A stretch of DNA of 21,150 nt. Source: CBFGTV01 sp965652145 (GTDB lineage Bacteria; Bacillota; Clostridia; Peptostreptococcales; Natronincolaceae). A program made the position numbers and the translations under genes. The stretch lies in assembly GCA_965652145.1 (NCBI GenBank), contig CBFGTV010000058.1, positions 1-21,150 of the forward strand, written 5' to 3'. Of this stretch, positions 7,893 through 15,076 are shown piece by piece (the first letter of the stretch is position 1; every line of letters starts with the position of its first letter). The notes beneath the pieces are model-generated. The model saw nothing but the letters and a program-made list of their open reading frames with translations, had not been told where the DNA came from and searched no databases.

Positions 7893-8903
7893 CTACAGTC
7901 CTTTAGAAACAACAAAGGATACTAAGTCAACTACCCTTACTGAATAACCCCACTCATTGTCATACCATGCAATAATTTTAACCATATTGTCACCCATTAC
8001 TGCTGTAGATAGGCCATCGATGATTGAGGAATGGGGATCTTGCTTGAAGTCCATAGATACTAAAGGCTCATCTGAGAAGTGTAAAATTCCCTTTAATTCA
8101 CCCTCGGCCGCTGCCTTCAGGGCTGCATTAACCTCTTCCTTAGTCGTATTTTTTTCTGTTTCTACCACAAGGTCTACCACTGAAACAGTTGGAGTAGGAA
8201 CTCTCATGGCCATTCCGCTGAGCTTACCCTTTAATTGTGGCAATACAAGGGAAACTGCCTCTGCTGCCCCTGTTGTAGTAGGAATAATTGATTGTGATGC
8301 AGCTCTGGCTCTTCTTAAATCATCATGGGGAAGATCTAAAATTCTTTGGTCATTGGTGAAGGCATGGATTGTTGTCATTAACCCCTTCTTAATACCAAAT
8401 TTTTCGTCAATTACCTTGGCAAAGGGAGCCAGGCAGTTGGTTGTACAGGAAGCATTAGAAAGTACATGATGGTTTTGAGGATCATATTGATCTTCATTTA
8501 CTCCCATAACAATTGTTAAATCTTCTTTTTTGGCTGGGGCACTGATAATAACCTTTTTTGCACCGGCATTGATGTGCTTCATGGCTTTATCTTTGCTTCT
8601 GAAAATTCCTGTTGATTCAATAACAATGTCAACACCTAGTTCCTTCCAAGGAAGATTTTCAGGGTCTCTTTCAGCAAAAATTTTGATTTCCTTGCCGTTT
8701 ACAATGATGGCGTTTTCCTTTGCCTCTACTTCACCTGCAAAGCGGCCATATAAGCTGTCATATCTAAGTAAATGGGCCAAGGTCTTTGGATCAGTTAAAT
8801 CATTGATTGCAACAATTTCCCAATCCCTTTCCTTTTCTACAGCCACTTTAAATGCATTTCTACCAATTCTACCAAAACCATTAATTGCAACTTTTACACT
8901 CAT
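7893..8903 (-). CDS. gap: Glyceraldehyde-3-phosphate dehydrogenase, NAD-type, glycolytic
   Basis: This 336-residue cytoplasmic enzyme oxidises glyceraldehyde-3-phosphate to 1,3-bisphosphoglycerate. The Rossmann start VAINGFGRIGRNAFK and Asp35 in INDLTD indicate a preference for NAD over NADP. Catalytic Cys153 is in SNASCTTNCLAP and His180 in TTIHAFTNDQ. WYDNEWGYS marks the C-terminal catalytic domain. ACAGGAGGG about 8 bases upstream fixes the ATG. Placement directly after cggR (48 bases) matches the glycolytic GapA type of Firmicutes rather than the gluconeogenic GapB type. The cggR-gap gap contains only an A/T palindrome (8937-8950). Confidence 0.98.
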   Translation of the reverse strand: MSVKVAINGFGRIGRNAFKVAVEKERDWEIVAINDLTDPKTLAHLLRYDSLYGRFAGEVEAKENAIIVNGKEIKIFAERDPENLPWKELGVDIVIESTGIFRSKDKAMKHINAGAKKVIISAPAKKEDLTIVMGVNEDQYDPQNHHVLSNASCTTNCLAPFAKVIDEKFGIKKGLMTTIHAFTNDQRILDLPHDDLRRARAASQSIIPTTTGAAEAVSLVLPQLKGKLSGMAMRVPTPTVSVVDLVVETEKNTTKEEVNAALKAAAEGELKGILHFSDEPLVSMDFKQDPHSSIIDGLSTAVMGDNMVKIIAWYDNEWGYSVRVVDLVSFVVSKGL

Positions 8904-8951
8904 ACAATTCCCTCCTGTTTAATAATAAATCATTTATTTTTTATAAAAAAA

Positions 8952-9974
8952 TTAATTGCTCTTTAATATTTCCCTGGCGGCTCCTTCATCGGTAACCAAG
9001 ATCATGTCCTGTTTAAGGCGACTGATGGCAACAATGGCCTCTGCCTTATGGGGGCCTCCTGCCACGCCGATGGTAACGGGAACTCTTTGAAAGTCCTCAA
9101 AGCTAATGCCAATGGTTTTCATTTCATAAATAATTTTACCCTCTTTATTGAAATAATAACCAAAGGCCTCGGCCACAGCCCCTCGATCCGTTAAGAGCTT
9201 CACCACTTCGTCAGACAATTCTCTTCTTCGAGCCATTTCATCGGCTCTACCAATTCCGAATATAACTAGATTAACCTTTTTTAAAATTTCCTTGATGCGT
9301 TTAATTTCGGGATCTTGTAAAATACTCTCCAGGGCTTCCTGACTTAAGGTGTCGGAGGCATGAAGCAAATGATAATTTCCCTTCAGCTTTGATGCCATGG
9401 TGGCAGCAATGGAATTGGCCTGGCTTTCAACCTTTTTACCCAGTCCACCCCGGGCAGGAACCACTAAAATATTCTTTTCCTTACCCTGCTGGGACAAATG
9501 CTTGACCACCGCGGCCATTGTTGTCCCACCTGTTACACCAATAGTACTATTTTCCTCAATAAAATCTTCTAATATTCGAGAAGTTCTATTGGAAATATCA
9601 TTTAAAACATATTCATCAGCTTCTAAATTTCCTGGTACCACATAAACTTCTTTAATCTGTAGTCGCTTTTTTAATGCCTCCTGTAAATCATTTATTCCCC
9701 TTAGATCAAAAATAAATTCCTTCAGCTGATCAATAATTTTTTCACCTTGGCTGGTAATCATCATGCCCGCTGCATTAACGTCGATTAACCCTTGCTTTTT
9801 TAAAAACTCTACTTCACTTCTAACAATTCTTTCACCTATTTGAAGGCGATTTGCCAGGGCCCTTCTGCCAATTGGCTCGAGCATTCCGATATTTCGTAGT
9901 ATTTCATAGCGTTCTTCCAGCATTGTAAAAGCTTCGGGAATAATTTTCTTTTGAACCTGAATAATCTCATTCAT
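8952..9974 (-). CDS. cggR: Central glycolytic genes regulator CggR
   Basis: The protein is a SorC/DeoR-type repressor, 340 residues from the chosen start. The N-terminal helix-turn-helix (about 15-70) contains ERYEILRNIGMLEPIGRRALANRLQIGERIVRSEVEFLKKQGLI in two runs, closely matching Bacillus CggR. The remainder is the sugar-phosphate-binding domain (GVTGGTTMAAV, ARGGLG, VIFGIGRADEMARRR, GVAGG). In Bacillus subtilis, CggR blocks the gapA operon and is released by fructose-1,6-bisphosphate; the same is inferred here. The frame is open back to 10094, but that extension covers the promoter and operator. MNEIIQVQKK at 9974, with GTGGAG upstream, matches the family start. It is the first gene of the operon. 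Confidence 0.95.
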   Translation of the reverse strand: MNEIIQVQKKIIPEAFTMLEERYEILRNIGMLEPIGRRALANRLQIGERIVRSEVEFLKKQGLIDVNAAGMMITSQGEKIIDQLKEFIFDLRGINDLQEALKKRLQIKEVYVVPGNLEADEYVLNDISNRTSRILEDFIEENSTIGVTGGTTMAAVVKHLSQQGKEKNILVVPARGGLGKKVESQANSIAATMASKLKGNYHLLHASDTLSQEALESILQDPEIKRIKEILKKVNLVIFGIGRADEMARRRELSDEVVKLLTDRGAVAEAFGYYFNKEGKIIYEMKTIGISFEDFQRVPVTIGVAGGPHKAEAIVAISRLKQDMILVTDEGAAREILKSN

Positions 9975-9991
9975 CCCTACTCCACTCCTCG

Positions 9992-10031
9992 TGGGGACTT
10001 TTTTTGTCCCGCATATGCAAAATATGTCCCT
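9992..10031 (-). promoter_or_regulatory. CggR operator, two tandem 20-bp repeats
   Basis: On the minus strand two 20-bp units start with AGGGAC (10031) and CGGGAC (10011). Later in the units come TGCA and AGTC at the place of the TGTC element. The Bacillus subtilis operator is CGGGAC-N6-TGTC-N4-CGGGAC-N6-TGTC with the same 20-bp period. It lies between the promoter and the cggR ribosome binding site, as in Bacillus. Confidence 0.85.
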
Positions 10032-10065
10032 GTTAGAACAAAAAAATATGTACTTCTTTAAATTC

Positions 10066-10094
10066 ATTATATAATAGATTTTTCTTGGAAGCAA
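10066..10094 (-). promoter_or_regulatory. Promoter of the cggR-gap-pgk-tpiA-gpmI-eno operon
   Basis: On the minus strand, TTGCTT (10089-10094), a 17-base spacer and a perfect TATAAT (10066-10071) form a vegetative promoter. Transcription should start near 10060, which puts the CggR operator about 30-70 bases downstream of the start. Confidence 0.8.
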
Positions 10095-10125
10095 GCAGCT
10101 TTGGGAAAAAATTCTTTAATCATTT

Positions 10126-10156
10126 TATTAAACGGGTCAAATTATGTCGTTTAATA
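10126..10156. repeat. 9-bp inverted repeat upstream of the cggR promoter
   Basis: TATTAAACG (10126-10134) and CGTTTAATA (10148-10156) are perfect inverted copies 13 bases apart. Neither strand shows a T tract next to it, so it looks more like a protein site than a terminator. It ends about 32 bases upstream of the cggR -35 element. Confidence 0.5.
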
Positions 10157-10164
10157 TAGTAGAT

Positions 10165-10195
10165 AACCCCCCTGACAATATCGACCAGGAGGGTT
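10165..10195 (-). terminator. Possible terminator after rpoN
   Basis: A 10-bp stem (10165-10174 with 10186-10195) pairs fully on the minus-strand RNA with one G-U wobble; on the plus strand the same position is a mismatch. That asymmetry suggests it acts in minus-strand RNA, 45 bases past the rpoN stop. There is no T tract, so its efficiency is uncertain. Confidence 0.45.
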
Positions 10196-10239
10196 CATAT
10201 ATATGGCTAGTTATAAATAATTAAAATGATTACAATGGC

Positions 10240-11625
10240 TTAAAATCTCTTTCTTTTTGATGAAGCCGGGATTTGTAAATCGTCCCGGTATTTTGCAACG
10301 GTTCTGCGAGAAATGGTCATTCCCTTTTTCGATAATATTTCACCAATTTTACTGTCGCTCAGGGGCTTTTTAGGGTTCTCCGCCTCGATGATTTCCTTAA
10401 TAAAGCTCTTTACACTTTCGGCAGAAATCCCTTCGCCATCTTCACCTTCTATGCCGCTGGTAAAAAAGTATTTTAATTCAAAGGTTCCTACAGGAGTTTC
10501 CATATATTTCCCATTTGTGGCTCGACTAACGGTGGATTCATGAACCTCTATCTCATCTGCAATTTCCTTTAATGTCATGGGCTTTAAATATTTTTTCCCT
10601 GCATCAAAGAAGTCCCGTTGCTTTTCAAGTATTTTTTCCACGACCTTATAGATCGTTTGCCGGCGCTGTTCAATGCTTTTAATTAACCAGGTGGCAGCAT
10701 TAAGCTTATCGTTAATGTACTTGACAGTTTCAGAATCGCCCTTATTTGCCAGTATTCTTCGATAATCCTCCCGAATCATTAATCTTGGCCCATAGTGCTC
10801 GTTAATAATGATTACGTATTCATTACCAATCTTTTTCACCACTACATCGGGTACAATATAACTGTGATTGGCTGTAGAAAATTTTCTTCCCGGTTTGGGC
10901 TCAAGGGTTCGTATAAAGTCACATATTTTTTGAACTTCTTCCACAGGTATCCCAAGCTTTTTTGCTACCATGGGATATTTATTTTGGGCAATTTCTTCCA
11001 GATACTCCTCAACAATGCGACGGGTATATCGACAATGAACGCCCAGCTGTTCAATTTGAATCATAAGACATTCCCTAAGATTTCGTGCCCCCACCCCGGG
11101 TGGATCAAGGGATTGCACCAAACTCAGGACTCCCTCGACAATACTCATCTTAGTATTGAATTCTGTTGCAATCTCTGCTAACGGTATATTTAAATAACCG
11201 TTTTCATCCAAGCTATAGATAATGTATTCCCCAATATCCTTAAAAATTTTACTATTAGGGAGAATCAGCTGAAATTGAGACATCAGGTAATCCTGTAACG
11301 ATAGCCTGGCCGATACAAAGCTCTCATAGGTGAAATCGTTTTCAGTTGAGCCTTGATAGCTATTGAAATCATCTCGAGTATTTCGATAGTCCTCTGAATA
11401 CTCTTTCCAGTCAATTTCCTTTAACCGATTGTCTTCGATTTGCCTTTCTTCGTCGCCTTCGCTGCCCTCACTGAATTCCAAGAATGGATTCGTCTCCATT
11501 TGTGCTTGTATAAATTGATCCAGCTCCAGTGAGTTTAGCTGTAAAATCTTGATCGCCTGTTGTAATTGCGGTGTCATGATTAATTTCTGAGATTGCTCCA
11601 ATTGAAGATTATAGCCCATTCTCAT
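10240..11625 (-). CDS. rpoN: RNA polymerase sigma-54 factor
   Basis: The 461-residue sigma factor recognises -24/-12 promoters and needs enhancer-binding ATPases to open them. Region I is the Gln/Leu-rich start (NLQLEQSQKLIMTPQLQQAIKILQLNS in two runs, about 4-40), followed by an acidic region II. The core-binding domain spans about 100-300. The helix-turn-helix contains LKEIADEIEVHESTVSRATNGKY, and the RpoN box SRRTVAKYRD is at residues 439-448, near-consensus. The frame opens with a GTG at 11634, but AAGGG is best spaced (8 bases) from the ATG at 11625. In Listeria and many Clostridia the sigma-54 gene also precedes cggR. No enhancer-binding activator is in the window. Confidence 0.97.
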   Translation of the reverse strand: MRMGYNLQLEQSQKLIMTPQLQQAIKILQLNSLELDQFIQAQMETNPFLEFSEGSEGDEERQIEDNRLKEIDWKEYSEDYRNTRDDFNSYQGSTENDFTYESFVSARLSLQDYLMSQFQLILPNSKIFKDIGEYIIYSLDENGYLNIPLAEIATEFNTKMSIVEGVLSLVQSLDPPGVGARNLRECLMIQIEQLGVHCRYTRRIVEEYLEEIAQNKYPMVAKKLGIPVEEVQKICDFIRTLEPKPGRKFSTANHSYIVPDVVVKKIGNEYVIIINEHYGPRLMIREDYRRILANKGDSETVKYINDKLNAATWLIKSIEQRRQTIYKVVEKILEKQRDFFDAGKKYLKPMTLKEIADEIEVHESTVSRATNGKYMETPVGTFELKYFFTSGIEGEDGEGISAESVKSFIKEIIEAENPKKPLSDSKIGEILSKKGMTISRRTVAKYRDDLQIPASSKRKRF

Positions 11626-11660
11626 TAATATCACCCTTACTTTTGGAATTTCTTAAGGCT

Positions 11661-11689
11661 ATTATATCATTTCGAGAAAAAATAATAAA
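11661..11689 (-). promoter_or_regulatory. Extended -10 promoter of rpoN
   Basis: TATAAT (11661-11666) is preceded by TGA, giving the TGnTATAAT extended -10 on the minus strand. The -35 at 17 bases is poor (TTTATT, 11684-11689). Transcription would start near 11655, about 30 bases before the ATG. Confidence 0.6.
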
Positions 11690-11714
11690 GTATTTATGTA
11701 AAAATTGACGATTC

Positions 11715-11730
11715 TGGCATAAAAATTGCA
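11715..11730 (+). promoter_or_regulatory. Sigma-54 (-24/-12) promoter-like site
   Basis: The plus strand reads TGGCAT-AAAAA-TTGCA. This matches TGGCA and TTGCA of the sigma-54 consensus with the exact GG-to-GC spacing (GG at 11716-11717, GC at 11728-11729). Transcription would start near 11741 and run toward the 3' end of trxB in antisense. No open reading frame follows. The match is good, but the function is unproven. Confidence 0.45.
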
Positions 11731-11805
11731 TTGTTAAAAATTTCCTAATCATTTCCTTCAGCTTGTCTACTATCATTTTATTTTAGCCAACTATTTTTAG
11801 ACCAA

Positions 11806-11835
11806 TAAAAAAGAAAGCCCTACCACCAGGTAAGG
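11806..11835 (-). terminator. Intrinsic terminator of trxB
   Basis: On the minus strand the 7-bp stem CCTTACC/GGTAGGG (11829-11835 with 11818-11824) closes a TGGT tetraloop. The tract CTTTCTTTTTT follows. It lies about 20 bases past the trxB stop. Confidence 0.85.
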
Positions 11836-11856
11836 ACCTTCAAAATAAGAGTTTTT

Positions 11857-12804
11857 CTATTCGTGGAATGTAGCTTCAATGTATTTTTCCGCCTGTACAG
11901 CAGCTATTGCCCCATCAGAGACGGCTGTTACCACCTGTCTTAGGGATTTCACACGGCAATCCCCCGCTGCAAAAATTCCTGGGACATTGGTTCTCATATC
12001 AGAGTCGGTTATTAAATAACCCCTTTCGTCCATATCCAGCAAGCCTTTAAAGATTTCTGTTTGGGGTTCATTTCCTACAAATACAAATACCCCCATGGTG
12101 CCATCCTCTTCACTTGCCTTATACTCCGTTAACTCGCCAGTCTTGGTATTCTTAAAAACTATAGCTTCTACAATACCTTCACCTTTTATCTCGGCCACAG
12201 TACTGTTCCACATAAAATGAATTTTATCGTGCTTGAAGGCCTTTTCCTGGATGGTTTTTGCCGCCGCCAGCTGATCCCTTCTATGGACAATCGTCACCTT
12301 TCTTGCAAATCTCGTAATAAACAGGGCCTCTTCCACCGCTGCATCTCCACCACCAATGACAAAAACCTCTAAATCCGTAAAAAAATCTGCATCGCAGGTA
12401 GCACAATAGGAGACACCTTTTCCGGTAAATTCTTGTTCCCCTGGAACACCCATTAGCTTTGGTTTTGAACCTGGGGCAACAATTATCGACCGGGCATAAT
12501 AGGTATCTTTTTGACCCTTTAGCACCTTGATTTGATCCTCCTGCTTTACTTCCAGTATATGGTCCTGCTCCAGAACCGCACCGAAGTCCTTACATTGCTC
12601 CACCATTCTGGCAACCAGTGATGGGCCTGTGGGGTTCTCTATTGAACCTGGATAATTGGCTACTTCTTCGGTGGAGGAAACCTGCCCGCCCACCTTTGAC
12701 TTTTCCAATATTAATGTAGTCATTTTAGCCCTTGCTGCATAAAGCCCCGCCGACAGGCCGGCGGGCCCAGAACCAATCACAACTACATCATAAATCTTTT
12801 CCAT
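11857..12804 (-). CDS. trxB: Thioredoxin reductase (NADPH type, with an altered NADPH motif)
   Basis: The 315-residue flavoprotein passes electrons from NAD(P)H through FAD to thioredoxin. The FAD site GSGPAGLSAGLYAAR is at about 11-25. The redox-active pair is CATCD (Cys134, Cys137, Asp138). The nucleotide domain has VIGGGDAAVEEA and VHRRDQLAA, and the C-terminal FAD motif is GIFAAGDCR. Usual NADPH enzymes have HRRxxxR; here the last arginine is Ala180, although HRR (174-176) is kept. The frame opens with a GTG at 12813, but AAAGGAG is 8 bases from the ATG at 12804. No thioredoxin gene is adjacent, and the gene appears to stand alone between two terminators. Confidence 0.93.
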   Translation of the reverse strand: MEKIYDVVVIGSGPAGLSAGLYAARAKMTTLILEKSKVGGQVSSTEEVANYPGSIENPTGPSLVARMVEQCKDFGAVLEQDHILEVKQEDQIKVLKGQKDTYYARSIIVAPGSKPKLMGVPGEQEFTGKGVSYCATCDADFFTDLEVFVIGGGDAAVEEALFITRFARKVTIVHRRDQLAAAKTIQEKAFKHDKIHFMWNSTVAEIKGEGIVEAIVFKNTKTGELTEYKASEEDGTMGVFVFVGNEPQTEIFKGLLDMDERGYLITDSDMRTNVPGIFAAGDCRVKSLRQVVTAVSDGAIAAVQAEKYIEATFHE

Positions 12805-12942
12805 GTATTCCACTCCTTTAAATAAATAAAATTTCTATCAGTCACAGACTGCAAAACGACAAATGAATTGGGGAAGCAATACCCCTGGTTCTTAGATGCC
12901 CAGAAAGGATGTACATTATTCAGGAAATTTTTAAAAAAATTG

Positions 12943-12994
12943 AAATAAAAACAGAGTTATTTATGACAATGGCCATTGCCACAAATAATCTCTG
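12943..12994 (-). terminator. Strong intrinsic terminator of the degV-family gene
   Basis: A roughly 20-bp stem (12952-12994) includes the palindrome CAATGGCCATTG at its tip and CAGAG/CTCTG at its base. It pairs better on the minus strand, where two mismatches become G-U wobbles. TTTTTATTT follows (12943-12951). It is 44 bases past the stop. Confidence 0.88.
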
Positions 12995-13037
12995 CCTTTA
13001 ATACCCTATGTAGCATACCTGAAATTTTCTTTTCTGT

Positions 13038-13883
13038 CTATTTTTTTTGATAGAAGATTGACAGCGTACCCGGCCCTGCGTGGGTTCCAATGGTACAGCC
13101 AATTTCAGTAACAATAATTTCCTTAGGATTAAGCTCCTCTATGATACGCTCCTTTAGCAAGGCAGCCTGTTCCGGATTGATGGCATGGGCTATGGCCAGG
13201 GATTTCTGCGAAAAGTCTCCGCCCCGTTCCTTAGCCAGCTCGATCATTTTTCCAATGACCTTTTTGCTGCCCCTTACCTTATCCAGAGGTTCCACCAAAC
13301 CTTCATTAACCGTTAAAATGGGCTTTAAATTCAAAAGTCCCCCAATAATCGCCTTCATGGGGTTCAGCCTGCCTCCTCGCTTAAGGTATTCCATTGATTC
13401 AACAGTAAAAATGTGATCAACCTTTCCAAGCATTCCTTCCAGAACAGTAATAATTTCCTCGCAGGATTTTCCTTCCTTTGCCAGTTTGGCCGCCTCATAG
13501 ACAAAGAAACCGGCACCAAAGCAGAGCCCCATGGTATCGAATACGTGAATATGGTTATTTTCCAGCTGATTTTTAGCCACCAGGGCAGACTGATGGGTTC
13601 CGCTGGCCCTTGAGGAGCCATTGATACACAAAACATCCTTCCCCATATCTAAATGCTTTTTAAAGGCTTCCTCGAAGGTGTAGGGTGTTACCTGGGAGGT
13701 TTTTGGCAATTCACCGGCGTCCATCAGCTTTCCGTAAAATTCTTCATGACTTAAATCTACTCCATCTCTATATTCTGACTCACCAAAGTGAACAGTCAAG
13801 GGAATTACTTCAATATCATAGGCTTCTATCAATTCTTTAGGCATATCTGTCATACTGTCTGTTATAATTTGTATGCTCCTCAT
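13038..13883 (-). CDS. DegV family protein (fatty acid-binding, FakB-like)
   Basis: This 281-residue cytoplasmic protein matches the DegV family. Its members bind a fatty acid in a pocket, and the FakB members present it to the kinase FakA. Motifs are IITDSMTDMP (6-15), VIPLTVHFGESEYRDGVDLSHEEFY in two runs, LPKTSQVTP, INGSSRASGTHQSA, ESMEYLKRGGRLNP and IGTHAGPGTLSIFY at the C-terminus. The usual SSxLSGTYQSA appears here as SSRASGTHQSA, a mild change in the lipid-binding loop. No fakA is in the window, so a FakB role is inferred from the family only. GGGGGT and AAGG precede the ATG at 13883. The gene has its own promoter and terminator. Confidence 0.9.
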   Translation of the reverse strand: MRSIQIITDSMTDMPKELIEAYDIEVIPLTVHFGESEYRDGVDLSHEEFYGKLMDAGELPKTSQVTPYTFEEAFKKHLDMGKDVLCINGSSRASGTHQSALVAKNQLENNHIHVFDTMGLCFGAGFFVYEAAKLAKEGKSCEEIITVLEGMLGKVDHIFTVESMEYLKRGGRLNPMKAIIGGLLNLKPILTVNEGLVEPLDKVRGSKKVIGKMIELAKERGGDFSQKSLAIAHAINPEQAALLKERIIEELNPKEIIVTEIGCTIGTHAGPGTLSIFYQKK

Positions 13884-13988
13884 TACCTTACCCCCTAATT
13901 CTATTAATAATAACGAAATTCAATAGAGAAAGCCATATTTCCTGCTTACGCCTCTGTAATTATTAAATATTTCTTAAATATTTCCATC

Positions 13989-14025
13989 TTATAGTCATTA
14001 TAGTCATTTTAATGATAAAAGTAAA
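13989..14025 (-). promoter_or_regulatory. Promoter of the degV-family gene with a 9-bp tandem repeat
   Basis: On the minus strand, TTTACT (14020-14025), a 17-base spacer and TATAAT (13997-14002) form the promoter. The -10 region lies within two perfect tandem copies of TGACTATAA (13989-14006). The -35 overlaps the T tract of the fruK terminator. Confidence 0.5.
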
Positions 14026-14065
14026 TAAAAAGCTATCCTTCATGATTATTTTCACAAAGGATAGC
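14023..14065 (-). terminator. Intrinsic terminator of fruR-fruK
   Basis: GCTATCCTT/AAGGATAGC (14057-14065 with 14032-14040) forms a 9-bp stem on the minus strand. TGTGA/TCATG can extend it inward. TTTTTATTT follows. On the plus strand CCCCCTTTTTT follows, so weak bidirectional action is possible. Confidence 0.85.
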
Positions 14066-14146
14066 CCCCTTTTTTCTAAATTATTCCCCCTCTTTCAGCC
14101 TACTTTTTATTATCTTTAAAAGGGCCCTTACTCTTCTTCCCTACCC

Positions 14147-15076
14147 CTAATTAATTTTGTTGATGATAACAGTTTCTTTCAGCCGATTTATTTCGTATAC
14201 GTCATGATATAGTTTTCCTTCCTTAACACTAACAGTAGCCGCTGCAATGGCCAGCTTCAGCATTTCCTCCATTGAATAACCCTCCATCAGGCCCACAGCA
14301 AAGGCTCCCACCATTGAATCGCCGGCACCCACTGTACCTTTAACCCTTGTGGGAATAGCCTCAGCCTCTAAAATCAAATCCTCTGAAACAAGTAATGCCC
14401 CTTTTTCCCCTAGGGAAACCACCACCAGCTTTACCCCTTTTTTTAGGAAATGCTTTGCACATTTTAGGATATCCTTCTGGTTTTTAATTTGAACCTTTAG
14501 GGAGCTTTCCAGTTCATGAATATTTGGTTTAATCATGTGGGGACCAGCCTTGATTCCATTAATTAATGCAGAACCCGCAGTGTCTAGTATGGTTTTACAA
14601 CCATTTTTTTCGCATATCTCAATCAATTTTTGATAGATATCCTCAGAAACCCCCTCAGGTAGACTTCCTGAAAGTACCATTACCTTGCTTAGCCTTGCCC
14701 AATAGGTTATTTTTTCAAATAAGTGCTCCAACGAATTGTGCTCAACTTCGTATCCCCTGTCATTAATATCTGTATACTGATTGCTGACCAGGTCTACTAT
14801 TTTTATATTTGTTCTAGTCTCCTGCTCTACCCATACAAAATCCGTTTCAATTCCCCGTTTCAAGAGTGCTTCATTGATCCATTGACCATTTCTTCCTCCT
14901 ATCAGACCCGTGGCCAGGGTTTTATGCCCCAGGGATGCAACCACCTTTGAAACATTAATCCCTTTTCCTCCTGGGTCCTGTCTGCCTTCTTCAATTCGAT
15001 TGACTCTACCCAGTTGAAAATTCTCGATAAGAATTGTTTTATCCACCGCTGGATTCAAAGTAACCGTAGTAATCAT
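14147..15076 (-). CDS. fruK: 1-phosphofructokinase (PfkB family)
   Basis: The 309-residue ribokinase-like sugar kinase most likely phosphorylates fructose-1-phosphate to fructose-1,6-bisphosphate. MITTVTLNPAVDKTI is typical of the FruK/LacC subgroup. GGKGIN (36-41) is PfkB signature 1, SGSLP is at 136-140, KPNIHELE follows, and GTVGAGDS (248-254, catalytic Asp253) is signature 2. Tagatose-6-phosphate kinase (LacC) is the main alternative, because the two groups look alike. Its ATG overlaps the fruR stop codon by 4 bases (ATGA), so the genes are translationally coupled. The operon ends here in a terminator, so the fructose PTS permease gene (fruA) usually found next to it is not present. Confidence 0.88.
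   Translation of the reverse strand: MITTVTLNPAVDKTILIENFQLGRVNRIEEGRQDPGGKGINVSKVVASLGHKTLATGLIGGRNGQWINEALLKRGIETDFVWVEQETRTNIKIVDLVSNQYTDINDRGYEVEHNSLEHLFEKITYWARLSKVMVLSGSLPEGVSEDIYQKLIEICEKNGCKTILDTAGSALINGIKAGPHMIKPNIHELESSLKVQIKNQKDILKCAKHFLKKGVKLVVVSLGEKGALLVSEDLILEAEAIPTRVKGTVGAGDSMVGAFAVGLMEGYSMEEMLKLAIAAATVSVKEGKLYHDVYEINRLKETVIINKIN

Noticed and set aside
7957..8469. 170-codon plus-strand open frame opposite gap
   Set aside because: It is antisense to a well-supported gap gene and has no initiation signals or recognisable domain.
8937..8950. TTTTTTATAAAAAA palindrome between cggR and gap as a terminator
   Set aside because: The stem is A/T only and has no realistic loop, so it would be too weak. 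It might mark an RNA processing site, but there is no evidence for that.
13364..13636. 90-codon minus-strand frame inside the degV-family gene
   Set aside because: It is an out-of-frame overlap with a gene that carries all family motifs.
14566..14950. Plus-strand frames opposite fruK
   Set aside because: They are antisense to a PfkB-family gene with intact motifs and lack initiation signals.
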